Shown: piece after piece, positions 1 through 6,196 of the stretch
Numbering within the stretch: the first letter of the stretch is position 1
How the letters are laid out: each line of letters begins with the position of its first letter
Translations under genes and position numbers: made by a program
Source of the DNA: JARROD01 sp037384225
GTDB lineage: Bacteria; Pseudomonadota; Gammaproteobacteria; Pseudomonadales; Cellvibrionaceae
Length of the DNA stretch: 9,632 nt
Reading direction: 5' to 3'
Assembly (NCBI GenBank): GCA_037384225.1
Contig: JARROD010000173.1
Coordinates: 1 to 9,632 of the forward strand
Notes under the pieces: model-generated
What the model was told of the DNA's origin: nothing
What the model saw: the letters and a program-made list of their open reading frames with translations, nothing else
The model's database searches: none

Positions 1-39
1 CCCCGCCATTAAACGCCCAATCAGCGTTTAATGGCGGGG
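1..39. repeat. Perfect 16-bp inverted repeat (hairpin) at window start
   Basis: Positions 1-16 and 24-39 are exact reverse complements (arm begins CCCCGCCATTAAACGC) separated by a 7-nt loop, CCAATCA. The GC-rich base would make a very stable hairpin. No T-run follows on the + strand, so it is not a textbook rho-independent terminator in that direction. The minus-strand side lies outside the window and cannot be judged. It could be a terminator of an upstream gene or a member of a dispersed palindrome family. It shares no sequence with the other palindromes in the window. Confidence 0.75.
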
Positions 40-198
40 CAGGGCACTAGTCCCTTGGCCGCAGGAGGGGTTGGCTTTCGAGCCCGTCTATACAGAGGGT
101 AAGCAGAAATTTGACCGCTACCCATTCAAAATTAAAACAAATGACCTGGCCCTTGCGGCCGGGAACTATAAACCTTGTTTGAGGTGAGGCCGTAATCT

Positions 199-1557
199 AT
201 GGATTTATTGACAGAATATGTGGGAAAAGTAAGCGATTTTTTGTGGGGTGAACCCCTGATGGCGCTGCTACTGGGGACTGGGCTGTTTCTGATGGTGCGC
301 CTGCAGTTCATGCCCATACGCAAGATCGGTTATGGCTTTGCCCAGTTGTTTTCCGGGCGTGAAGGTAAAGGTGAAGGGGAGATTACCCCCTTCAACGCAT
401 TGATGACCTCCTTATCCGCCACTATTGGCACCGGCAATATCGCGGGTGTTGCCACGGCTATCGGATTGGGAGGACCCGGCGCACTGTTCTGGATGTGGTG
501 CACCGCGCTGGTTGGTATGGCGACCAAATACGCCGAAGCGGTGCTGGCGGTCAACTATCGCGAAGTGGACGAACAGGGGTGCCGCGTAGGCGGTCCTATG
601 TATTACATCCGCAATGGTCTGGGCCCAAAGTGGGCGTGGCTTGGCTCTTTATTCGCACTTTTTGGTACCCTGGCAGGGTTTGGGCTGGCCAATACGGTGC
701 AATCCAACTCGGTTGCCAACGCGTTGCGACACTCTTTCGATGTGCCGGAGATGCTAACAGGCATTGTTATGGCCGTGCTGGTCGCTATGGTGCTGTTGGG
801 GGGCATTAAGCGGATCGGTAATGTGGCCGGTAAACTGGTGCCGTTTATGGCGGTGTCCTACATTGTTTGCGGCCTGGTTATTTTATTTGCCCATTTGACC
901 GATGTGCCGGCGGCATTTGTTTTGATTGTGGAAAGCGCATTCGACCCATCGGCGGCGCTGGGTGGAGCCGCGGGGGTTGCTGTCTGGGCGGCGATACGCG
1001 CCGGGGTTGCACGGGGCATGTTTTCCAATGAAGCGGGGCTGGGAAGTGCGCCGATTGCGCACGCGGCAGCGCAGACAGACAGCCCGGTAAGGCAGGGCGT
1101 GGTGGCAATGCTGGGCACTTTTATCGATACGCTGGTCGTTTGTTCGATTACCGGGCTTTGTATTGTTGTCACTGGTGCCTGGCGCGGTGAGGCCGAAGGG
1201 ATCAATATGACACAAATGGCTTTTAACAGTGTGTTTACGTATGGAGATACTATTATTTCCCTGGGGGTCGTACTGTTTGCTTTCACAACGATGATTGGCT
1301 GGAGTTATTACGGTGAGCGTTGTGCGGAATACCTGTTCGGCGTTAAAGCTATTATTCCTTTTCGCTGTATTTGGGTGATCGCTATTCCCGTCGGATCTGC
1401 TGTGGAACTCGAACTGGTATGGAAAGGGTCGGATGTTCTCAATGCGTTGATGGCACTTCCCAATTTGGTTGCGCTGATTTTGTTAAGTCCCGTAGTGGTT
1501 AAGTTGACTCGAGAGTATTTTAGGAACAATCGTGAGGGATTAACGGCGGAGGTCTAA
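199..1557 (+). CDS. Sodium:alanine/glycine-type symporter (AGCS family)
   Basis: This 452-residue polytopic inner-membrane protein belongs to the AGCS family, which imports alanine, glycine or glutamine with Na+ (sometimes H+). The family signature lies at residues 64-84 (PFNALMTSLSATIGTGNIAG). It is followed by GGPGALFWMW (91-100), GMATKYAE (106-113), GGPMYYI (131-137) and the conserved GMFSNEAGLGSAPIAHAAA block (273-291). Length is normal for the family, and hydrophobic segments run throughout. The ATG at 199 is preceded by GAGGTGAGG at 181-189, nine bases upstream, a convincing ribosome binding site. The 5'-nucleotidase gene begins 27 nt after the stop, so the two probably share a transcript. 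Family members include AlsT, DagA and GlnT, and the exact substrate cannot be read from sequence. The 160-nt leader shows no clear promoter or riboswitch. Confidence 0.95.
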   Translation: MDLLTEYVGKVSDFLWGEPLMALLLGTGLFLMVRLQFMPIRKIGYGFAQLFSGREGKGEGEITPFNALMTSLSATIGTGNIAGVATAIGLGGPGALFWMWCTALVGMATKYAEAVLAVNYREVDEQGCRVGGPMYYIRNGLGPKWAWLGSLFALFGTLAGFGLANTVQSNSVANALRHSFDVPEMLTGIVMAVLVAMVLLGGIKRIGNVAGKLVPFMAVSYIVCGLVILFAHLTDVPAAFVLIVESAFDPSAALGGAAGVAVWAAIRAGVARGMFSNEAGLGSAPIAHAAAQTDSPVRQGVVAMLGTFIDTLVVCSITGLCIVVTGAWRGEAEGINMTQMAFNSVFTYGDTIISLGVVLFAFTTMIGWSYYGERCAEYLFGVKAIIPFRCIWVIAIPVGSAVELELVWKGSDVLNALMALPNLVALILLSPVVVKLTREYFRNNREGLTAEV

Positions 1558-1584
1558 CAAAACCGTCATTGACAGGAATATATT

Positions 1585-2493
1585 ATGCCTAAAGGTTTTG
1601 GTAACAAACTGGTTATCGCAATTTCGTCCCGAGCCTTGTTTAACCTCAATGACAGCCACAAAGTTTACGAAACTGAGGGGCTGGAAGCCTATTCCAACTA
1701 CCAGATGGAGCATGAAGAGGACGTTCTGGAACCGGGTGATGCCTTTCCGATGGTGCAGAAACTGCTCAGAATTAATCAGAAGCTGGATGGAGACCCGCGA
1801 GTCGAAGTTATTTTACTATCGCGAAACAGTGCCGATACCGGCTTGCGCATCTTTAATTCCATTCAGCACTACGGCCTCAATATCAGTCGCGCCGCTTTTT
1901 GCGGCGGCGAAAGCCCCTATCGCTATGTTTCAGCCTTTGGTTGTCACTTATTTCTCTCCACGGATGGGCAGGATGTGCGCCGGGCGTTAGCTCACGGTGT
2001 AGCCTCGGCGACGCTGATGGCCTCGGGCAGCGACCGCCATCAGGGCGACGAACTGCGCTTTGCTTTCGACGGCGATGCGGTGTTGTTTTCCGACGAGGCT
2101 GAACAGGTCTTTAAAACCCGTGGTCTGGACGCCTTTGCCGAAAGTGAAAAGGCCGCGGCGAGAACGCCCCTTAGCGGTGGTCCCTTTAAGGCTTTTCTGG
2201 CAGCGTTGCACGGACTGCAAGTCGAATTTGGCAGAGATGAATGCCCCATTCGTACAGCTCTGGTTACCGCCCGTTCCGCACCCGCACACGAAAGAGTTAT
2301 CCGCACGCTCAGGGCCTGGAAAATTCGTATCGACGAATCTCTGTTTCTGGGAGGACTGGAAAAGGGGCGTTTTCTCAAAGCCTACGGCGCCGATGTGTTT
2401 TTCGATGATCAGCAAACGCACTGTGAATCGGCAAAGGAGCACGTGGCAACCGGGCATGTGCCCCACGGTGTCGCCAATGAGGAAAGTTTTTGA
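1585..2493 (+). CDS. Cytosolic 5'-nucleotidase, cN-I type (PF06189-like)
   Basis: The 302-residue protein matches the 5'-nucleotidase family that includes eukaryotic cytosolic nucleotidase I (NT5C1A), which hydrolyses AMP and other nucleoside 5'-monophosphates. Family blocks visible in order are LVIAISSRALFN (9-20), LEPGDAFPMV (48-57), LLSRNSADTGLR (77-88), SPYRYVSAF (110-118), FAFDGDAVLFSDEAE (159-173), CPIRTALVTARSAPAHE (220-236) and FFDDQ (272-276). The DGDAV segment carries the HAD-like nucleophile (Asp162) and its partner Asp164. No signal peptide is seen, so it should be cytoplasmic. The N- and C-terminal halves resemble each other, but only the second half has the DxD motif. The ATG at 1585 follows CAGGAA (1573-1578). 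Placement 27 nt after the symporter suggests an operon; a shared metabolic purpose is not evident. Confidence 0.92.
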   Translation: MPKGFGNKLVIAISSRALFNLNDSHKVYETEGLEAYSNYQMEHEEDVLEPGDAFPMVQKLLRINQKLDGDPRVEVILLSRNSADTGLRIFNSIQHYGLNISRAAFCGGESPYRYVSAFGCHLFLSTDGQDVRRALAHGVASATLMASGSDRHQGDELRFAFDGDAVLFSDEAEQVFKTRGLDAFAESEKAAARTPLSGGPFKAFLAALHGLQVEFGRDECPIRTALVTARSAPAHERVIRTLRAWKIRIDESLFLGGLEKGRFLKAYGADVFFDDQQTHCESAKEHVATGHVPHGVANEESF

Positions 2494-2557
2494 GAGCGAC
2501 TTGTGTATTCGTTCGCGGCAGTGTCTGTATCAGATAGCTGTCTTTCCTCCAGGGCAG

Positions 2558-2566
2558 TGCTATGCT
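2558..2566 (+). promoter_or_regulatory. Extended -10 promoter candidate for the stress-protein gene
   Basis: TGCTATGCT is a TGn-extended -10 element (TG at 2558-2559, TATGCT at 2561-2566). No good -35 is seen 16-18 bp upstream, which extended -10 promoters can tolerate. It predicts a transcript start near 2573, about 30 nt before the gene's ATG. The call rests on motif match only. Confidence 0.4.
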
Positions 2567-2588
2567 TTGTTAAGAGTCACTAACAAAG
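2565..2588 (+). promoter_or_regulatory. 8-bp dyad at the predicted transcript start (operator or leader hairpin)
   Basis: CTTTGTTA (2565-2572) and TAACAAAG (2581-2588) are exact reverse complements with an 8-nt spacer. The dyad overlaps the end of the candidate -10 and the expected transcript start, and ends 6 nt before the GGTGGAG ribosome binding site. This is where a repressor would bind, or where an mRNA hairpin could affect translation. Which regulator, if any, is unknown. Confidence 0.45.
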
Positions 2589-2603
2589 TTGCTGGGTGGA
2601 GCT

Positions 2604-3128
2604 ATGATTCAAACCATCCTTTTTGCCACAGATCTCGGTGTGTTTACTTCTCACATGCTGCAGCACGTTGTGTATTTGGCTAATAGCTGTGGAGCCAGAG
2701 TCGTGGTCGTTCACGCTGTGGAGCCAATGGGAAGTTTTGCCCATGCCGTGGTGAAAACCTACATGCCCAAACAGTCCTGCAAAGCGCTGGGCGATGAAGC
2801 AGTTGAACGCATGCTGTTTGCCATTAAAACCCGGGTTAGAGATGTACTGGTCAGTGAGTACATGGATGGTATCGATAACTTTGACTGTATCGACGATGTA
2901 CGGGTGGTGCAGGGAGAGCCGGCGAAGGTGATTTTACAGGAAGCCGCCGTTCAATGTGCGGATTTGATCATTATGGGCAGTCACGGGCCGAACGCCATCA
3001 ACAGTCACATGCTGGGATCTGTCACTGACAAGGTTTTGCAGTTGGCCAGGATTCCGGTTTTTATGGTGCCTATGGTAAATCCGGCGCAGTATCTGTGCTC
3101 GGAAAATCGTCATCAAATGCACTTGTAG
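2604..3128 (+). CDS. Universal stress protein (UspA-domain, ATP-binding type)
   Basis: This is a single-domain Usp protein of 174 residues, slightly longer than the usual 140-150. The N-terminal strand MIQTILFATDLG (1-12) carries the conserved Asp10. VVVVHAVEP (33-41) is the second strand, and VVQGEPAKVILQEA (101-114) and ADLIIMGSHG (119-128) are typical. The nucleotide-binding pattern G-2x-G-9x-G-S is intact: G125-S-H-G128, nine residues, then G138-S139. The protein should therefore bind ATP, unlike non-binding UspA-type members. The extra length lies in residues 50-97, an insertion between the early and middle strands, plus a short tail after VFMVP. I chose the ATG at 2604 because Usp proteins begin directly with the first strand and because GGTGGAG (2595-2601) lies just upstream, although the spacing is tight. 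A TTG at 2589 would add five residues and has no ribosome binding site. Confidence 0.92.
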   Translation: MIQTILFATDLGVFTSHMLQHVVYLANSCGARVVVVHAVEPMGSFAHAVVKTYMPKQSCKALGDEAVERMLFAIKTRVRDVLVSEYMDGIDNFDCIDDVRVVQGEPAKVILQEAAVQCADLIIMGSHGPNAINSHMLGSVTDKVLQLARIPVFMVPMVNPAQYLCSENRHQMHL

Positions 3129-3158
3129 TAGCCTTGGTGAATACTTGTGATGGAGGGA

Positions 3159-3926
3159 TTAAAAAAAGGCAAATTTAACCCCGATAGTCATCAACACACT
3201 GGCTAAAATAGGCTGCAGCACTTTATTGGGGAGGCGTGAACCCAGTCGGGTTCCGATATGAATCGCCGGCAAAGAACCGGCCAGCAGGCAAGCGAGCAGC
3301 TGAAAATTTACATTACCCAGAAAAACCATATGCCCCAGGCCCGCGATCAGGGTTAGCGGCACAGCGTGCGCGATATCCGTACCGACTACCTGGCGGGCTT
3401 TGAGATTCGGGTAGAGAACCATTAACAGCGCCGCACAGAACGCTCCGGCACCGACTGAAGACAGGGTGACGAAAATGCCCAATAAAATACCGGCAATGAC
3501 AGTAATCTTTCTGGTATGAGTATTTGCCCTGGTATGACTGTCCACGGTTTTGATACGGCTGCGAAACAAAAGTACGGCTGAAGTTAAAATCAACATTACC
3601 CCGAGACTACTGGTCAACAAGGGTTCGTATTCGGCGGGCTGGCTGAATACATTGTCGAGCATCAACGTGGTTACCAGCGAGGCGGGGATGCTGCCGAGAG
3701 CCAGGTAACCTACCAGATTCCAGTGTATCGAATGCTGGCGGCTATGAGACACCATACCACTGGTTTTTGTGATGGCGGCATATAATAAGTCGGTACCGAT
3801 AGCGACATTGTATGGGAAACCGAACAGAATCAGTAGCGGAGTCATAAGTGAACCTCCGCCCACACCTGTTACCCCTACGGCAAGTCCCACCGCTGCTCCT
3901 GCCAAAATAAATAGGATTATTTCCAT
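3159..3926 (-). CDS. TauE/SafE-family membrane permease (putative sulfite/sulfur anion transporter)
   Basis: This 255-residue integral membrane protein of the TauE/SafE family (PF01925) has members that export sulfite or sulfoacetate or move other organic anions. Both family repeats are visible. The first is GVTGVGGGSLMTPLLILFG followed by AIGTDLLYAAITK (18-54). The second, in the C-terminal half, is SVGAGAFCAALLM with VVGTDIAHAVPLTLIAG (157-196). The GTD motif therefore occurs twice, at 44-46 and 182-184. A polar loop near 123-140 separates the halves. It lies divergent from cysB, which supports a role in sulfur metabolism, but substrate and direction are inferred. The ATG at 3926 has no clear Shine-Dalgarno sequence, only an A-rich stretch, so translation may be weak or the leader short. 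The gene converges on the stress-protein gene with a 30-nt gap and no visible hairpin terminator. Confidence 0.9.
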   Translation of the reverse strand: MEIILFILAGAAVGLAVGVTGVGGGSLMTPLLILFGFPYNVAIGTDLLYAAITKTSGMVSHSRQHSIHWNLVGYLALGSIPASLVTTLMLDNVFSQPAEYEPLLTSSLGVMLILTSAVLLFRSRIKTVDSHTRANTHTRKITVIAGILLGIFVTLSSVGAGAFCAALLMVLYPNLKARQVVGTDIAHAVPLTLIAGLGHMVFLGNVNFQLLACLLAGSLPAIHIGTRLGSRLPNKVLQPILASVLMTIGVKFAFF

Positions 3927-3944
3927 GGTTTTTTATAGACTATG

Positions 3945-3973
3945 GTTGTAGGACATTGCTTATAAGGGCGCAA
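3945..3973 (-). promoter_or_regulatory. Possible promoter for the TauE/SafE-family gene
   Basis: On the minus strand TTGCGC (3968-3973) and TACAAC (3945-3950) are separated by 17 bp, and the predicted start lies only some 10-15 nt before the ATG. Both hexamers are imperfect. This is a motif match only, within the 156-nt divergent region shared with cysB. Confidence 0.25.
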
Positions 3974-4005
3974 AACCTAAAAATATGGCTGGCAAATATA
4001 TCGAT

Positions 4006-4049
4006 TTGTTACTATTCTGGAAAAGAATATTTTCTTATATTTTTATAAT
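4006..4049 (+). promoter_or_regulatory. Promoter region of cysB (two overlapping candidates)
   Basis: TATAAT at 4044-4049 is a perfect -10 hexamer 33 nt before the cysB start, but it lacks a recognisable -35 at normal spacing. A second candidate pairs TTGTTA (4006-4011) with TATTTT (4028-4033) across 16 bp. The stretch is AT-rich and contains an imperfect dyad, AAGAATATTTTCTT (4024-4037). LysR-type regulators often bind such dyads in the divergent region to control themselves and the neighbour; that role here is inference. Confidence 0.4.
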
Positions 4050-4082
4050 CAGACACCAGAACTGCCGCCAAGTGGAGGGCAT

Positions 4083-5057
4083 ATGAAACTGCAGCAGTTG
4101 CGTTATATCTGGGAAGTGGCACATCATGACTTGAATGTGTCGGCGACAGCCCAGAGCCTGTACACGTCTCAACCGGGAATTAGTAAACAGATTCGCTTGC
4201 TGGAAGATGAACTTGGCGTTGAAATCTTTTCGCGAAGCGGTAAACATCTGACCAGAATTACACCCGCTGGGGAAGCGATCTTAAAAACCACTGGCGAGAT
4301 TTTACGCAAAGTGGAAAGCATCAAGCAGGTTGCGCAAGAATTCAGTAATGAGAAAAAAGGCAGTTTATCGCTGGCGACAACCCATACTCAGGCTCGCTAC
4401 GCGCTGCCGAAAGTCATAGAGACGTTCATCAACCGCTACCCCGATGTTTCACTGCACATGCATCAGGGCACACCGATGCAAATATCGGAAATGGCAGCCG
4501 ACGGCACTGTTGACTTCGCTATCGCCACTGAGGCATTGGAGTTGTTCAGCGACCTGATTATGATGCCTTGTTACCGCTGGAATCGCTGCATCATAGTGCC
4601 TAAGAATCATCCCCTGTGTCAGATGTCACAATTGACCCTTGAAGAGGTGGCCAAGCATCCGATCGTCACCTATGTGTTTGGTTTTACCGGTCGTTCGAAA
4701 TTGGACGAAGCTTTTATCGAGCGCGGGCTGGCTCCCAAAGTGGTGTTTACAGCGGCCGACGCCGATGTGATTAAAACCTATGTACGGCTGGGGCTGGGAA
4801 TCGGCATTGTGGCGAAAATGGCTTACCAGGAAGACCAGGACAGCGACCTGGTGGCACTTGATGCCAGTCATCTGTTTCAGTCGAGCACTACCAAGATCGG
4901 ATTTCGTCGTGGCACTTTTCTGCGCGGATTTATGTATGAGTTTATCGAGTTGTTTGCACCGCATCTAAATAGGGAAGTGGTCAGCGAAGCGTTCAATCGC
5001 CACTCGAAAGCCGAACTTGATGAATTGTTTCAGCATATCGAATTACCCACTTATTAA
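4083..5057 (+). CDS. cysB: CysB, LysR-type activator of the cysteine regulon
   Basis: The protein has 324 residues, the same length as E. coli CysB, and is recognisable end to end. It opens MKLQQLRYI, with the winged helix-turn-helix around residues 19-45 (VSATAQSLYTSQPGISKQIR is typical). It then shows IFSRSGKHLTRITPAG (49-63), the linker helix, and the effector-domain ligand segment ATTHTQARYALP (98-109), which holds the Thr100, Thr102 and Gln103 known to contact sulfate/inducer in CysB. TYVFGFTGRS, DADVIKTYVRLGLGIGIVA and STTKIGFRRGTFLR are also conserved. In relatives it activates sulfate uptake and reduction genes when O-acetylserine or N-acetylserine accumulates. The ATG follows GGAGGG (4074-4079). 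cysH, a classic target, lies about 1.1 kb downstream, and the TauE/SafE gene is divergent. I see nothing missing. Confidence 0.97.
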   Translation: MKLQQLRYIWEVAHHDLNVSATAQSLYTSQPGISKQIRLLEDELGVEIFSRSGKHLTRITPAGEAILKTTGEILRKVESIKQVAQEFSNEKKGSLSLATTHTQARYALPKVIETFINRYPDVSLHMHQGTPMQISEMAADGTVDFAIATEALELFSDLIMMPCYRWNRCIIVPKNHPLCQMSQLTLEEVAKHPIVTYVFGFTGRSKLDEAFIERGLAPKVVFTAADADVIKTYVRLGLGIGIVAKMAYQEDQDSDLVALDASHLFQSSTTKIGFRRGTFLRGFMYEFIELFAPHLNREVVSEAFNRHSKAELDELFQHIELPTY

Positions 5058-5184
5058 ATACCCCGAAAGCCGGCACACGGCAGCCTCGCAAACATGTGGT
5101 CACGCGCAGGCTGTCGCTTAAAGGATTATGCAACCTTTCCCGTCACCTATCGTTAGCTTGGTGGGAGTTTGATCAGCTTAACGA

Positions 5185-5210
5185 TTTACAACGAGTTGAA
5201 ATAGTATAAT
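5185..5210 (+). promoter_or_regulatory. Promoter candidate for the small membrane protein gene
   Basis: A perfect -10 hexamer, TATAAT (5205-5210), lies 31 nt before the GTG start. The only -35-like hexamer, TTTACA (5185-5190), is 14 bp away, which is shorter than usual. A small dyad CAAC-GA-GTTG (5189-5198) sits between the two elements. The rest of the 184-nt gap after cysB shows only weak stem-loops. Confidence 0.4.
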
Positions 5211-5241
5211 CACGCTGCAATTAGGCTTCTGGGAGCCGTAA

Positions 5242-5658
5242 GTGATTAGAGCCAGTGAACTACTAACCTTGTTGGGCGCCGGTGTCAGTGTGATGGGATT
5301 GGCCCTTGCTGCCACTTTGTATGTCGGTGGGCCACCATTCAAGGTCAGCGTCGGGCAGCAAGAGCAGAAGCAACAAGTTGTCAGTGAGAAGCGCCGGGCG
5401 TTTGATTTAAGCGATTCGTTTTTTTCCTGTCGAGAACATATTCCGAATTCGATTCCCTTCAAAGTACGCAATATCGACGTGGACACCCGGTCGAGCCGTT
5501 ACGATGAAAAACACAATGCCTACGTTGTTTTCATCGATCTTGAAGTGCGGGAAAAATCGAGGGATTTTTACAATAAGCACAGTTACCAGGCCAAAATTAT
5601 TTGCCGGGTGTCGGCGGCTGACAATCAAATTCTGTCTTTCAAAGTCCGCAGGGTATAA
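5242..5658 (+). CDS. Uncharacterised small protein with N-terminal membrane anchor
   Basis: I do not recognise this 138-residue protein. It starts at GTG 5242, supported by GGGAG at 5231-5235 with a six-base spacer. Residues 7-28 form one strongly hydrophobic segment (LLTLLGAGVSVMGLALAATLYV) that looks like a membrane anchor or uncleaved signal; there is no lipobox. A Gln/Lys/Glu-rich linker (39-52) leads to a soluble C-terminal part with alternating strands (KVRNIDVDTRSS, NAYVVFIDLEV, YQAKIICRVS). Two cysteines (Cys63 and Cys123 by my count) could pair if the domain is periplasmic. It is transcribed between cysB and the oppositely oriented redoxin gene. A palindromic element begins 9 bp after the stop codon. 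Codon use resembles the neighbours. Function is unknown. Confidence 0.72.
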   Translation: MIRASELLTLLGAGVSVMGLALAATLYVGGPPFKVSVGQQEQKQQVVSEKRRAFDLSDSFFSCREHIPNSIPFKVRNIDVDTRSSRYDEKHNAYVVFIDLEVREKSRDFYNKHSYQAKIICRVSAADNQILSFKVRRV

Positions 5659-5667
5659 AGGTATAGT

Positions 5668-5703
5668 GTAACTTCTCAATACCCCGGGTTATTGAGAAGT
5701 TAC
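5668..5703. mobile_element. Short palindromic MITE-like element (deleted copy) with direct repeats
   Basis: The 36-bp palindrome starts GTAACTTCTCAATA and ends TATTGAGAAGTTAC, with only one mismatched pair near the CCCCGGG centre. It is bracketed by perfect direct repeats GGTATAGTG (5660-5668 and 5704-5712). Depending on framing this is an 8-bp target duplication around GTAAC...GTTAC or a 9-bp one. Its last 24 bp are identical to the right arm of the larger copy at 7105-7185. It equals that copy with 45 bp removed between two TA dinucleotides, so it is probably an internal-deletion derivative. GTAA ends with 8-bp duplications are typical of IS66-family elements as I recall them. It encodes nothing. 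Confidence 0.7.
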
Positions 5704-5717
5704 GGTATAGTGCAAAG

Positions 5718-5736
5718 AGCCGCTGAAAATGCGGCT
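5718..5736 (-). terminator. Weak hairpin downstream of the redoxin gene
   Basis: AGCCGC (5718-5723) and GCGGCT (5731-5736) form a 6-bp GC-rich stem with a 7-nt loop. On the minus strand the stem is followed only by CTTTGC, so the U-tract is poor. It could help terminate the cysH-redoxin transcript, as could the palindrome just beyond it at 5668-5703. Confidence 0.3.
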
Positions 5737-5797
5737 ATAGAGGCAACGAAGTGGTTCCGGGCTGAAAATTTATGCGATGATGGGGCTACTCAAAGTA

Positions 5798-6133
5798 TCA
5801 AATATAATCCAAATCCGGATTGTCGTTCATTATCTCGCTGAGTTCTTCGGCTTCACTGGTGGTTTGCTCCAGAATCTCTTTTACAAACTTGAAGTAGACC
5901 GTGTAGATCACGGGTTCCTTTCCTTCCTCTTCGATGACAAAAAATGGCGCTCGGTTTACACCGAAGCGATCAGCGAGTTTGACGCCTTCGCTGTTGGGGT
6001 CGCGTTCATCGGCTACTAATATGTCATCTATACGCGCTATTTGGCCGGACTCTTCCAGCTTTTGCAGTACATCTCCGCATTTTTTGCAGGGAGAACCATC
6101 GGCTAGAATTTTCTTAACCAAGGTGATTTTCAC
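5798..6133 (-). CDS. Thioredoxin-fold CxxC protein encoded downstream of cysH
   Basis: The small 111-residue protein has a glutaredoxin/thioredoxin-like layout. A first strand (MKITLVKKIL, 1-10) leads into the redox motif Cys16-Lys-Lys-Cys19 at the start of a helix. The middle segment is acidic (VADERDPNSEG, 40-50), and GVNRAPFFVIEEEG (58-71) supplies the expected cis-proline (Pro63) and next strand. An acidic C-terminal tail (91-111) extends past the fold. It is cytoplasmic, with no signal peptide. The start is GTG at 6133, supported by GAGGA seven bases upstream on the minus strand. It follows cysH by 63 nt in the same direction, so co-transcription is likely. APS reductases need a thioredoxin-type reductant to recycle their catalytic cysteine; acting as that reductant is a reasonable inference, not shown by sequence. 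A thiol-modifying or sensor role is also possible. Confidence 0.88.
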   Translation of the reverse strand: MKITLVKKILADGSPCKKCGDVLQKLEESGQIARIDDILVADERDPNSEGVKLADRFGVNRAPFFVIEEEGKEPVIYTVYFKFVKEILEQTTSEAEELSEIMNDNPDLDYI

Positions 6134-6196
6134 TAGCGTTTCCTCGTGTTGATATTCACCGTTTTGATCAGCTATAAACGGCCGTGGTACAGCCGG

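Noticed and set aside
40..198. Possible glycine riboswitch ahead of the AGCS symporter (an ACAGAGG stretch at 92-98)
   Set aside because: Glycine aptamers often precede such transporters, but the other conserved blocks of the aptamer and a plausible expression platform are not present.
858..1286. 142-codon open frame on the minus strand within the symporter gene
   Set aside because: It lies entirely opposite a well-conserved coding region, has a low-complexity Ala/Thr/Pro-rich composition and resembles no family; it is an antisense shadow.
1987..2466. 159-codon minus-strand open frame within the nucleotidase gene
   Set aside because: It overlaps the most conserved part of the nucleotidase, has no ribosome binding site worth noting and no recognisable motif.
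2060..2683. 207-codon + strand frame spanning the nucleotidase end and the stress-protein start
   Set aside because: It overlaps two recognised genes in another frame, and its sequence shows no protein family features.
5058..5184. Rho-independent terminator after cysB
   Set aside because: Only short stems such as GCCG-CGGC (5069-5081) and CAGCCT/AGGCTG (5081-5113) are present, without any T-run.
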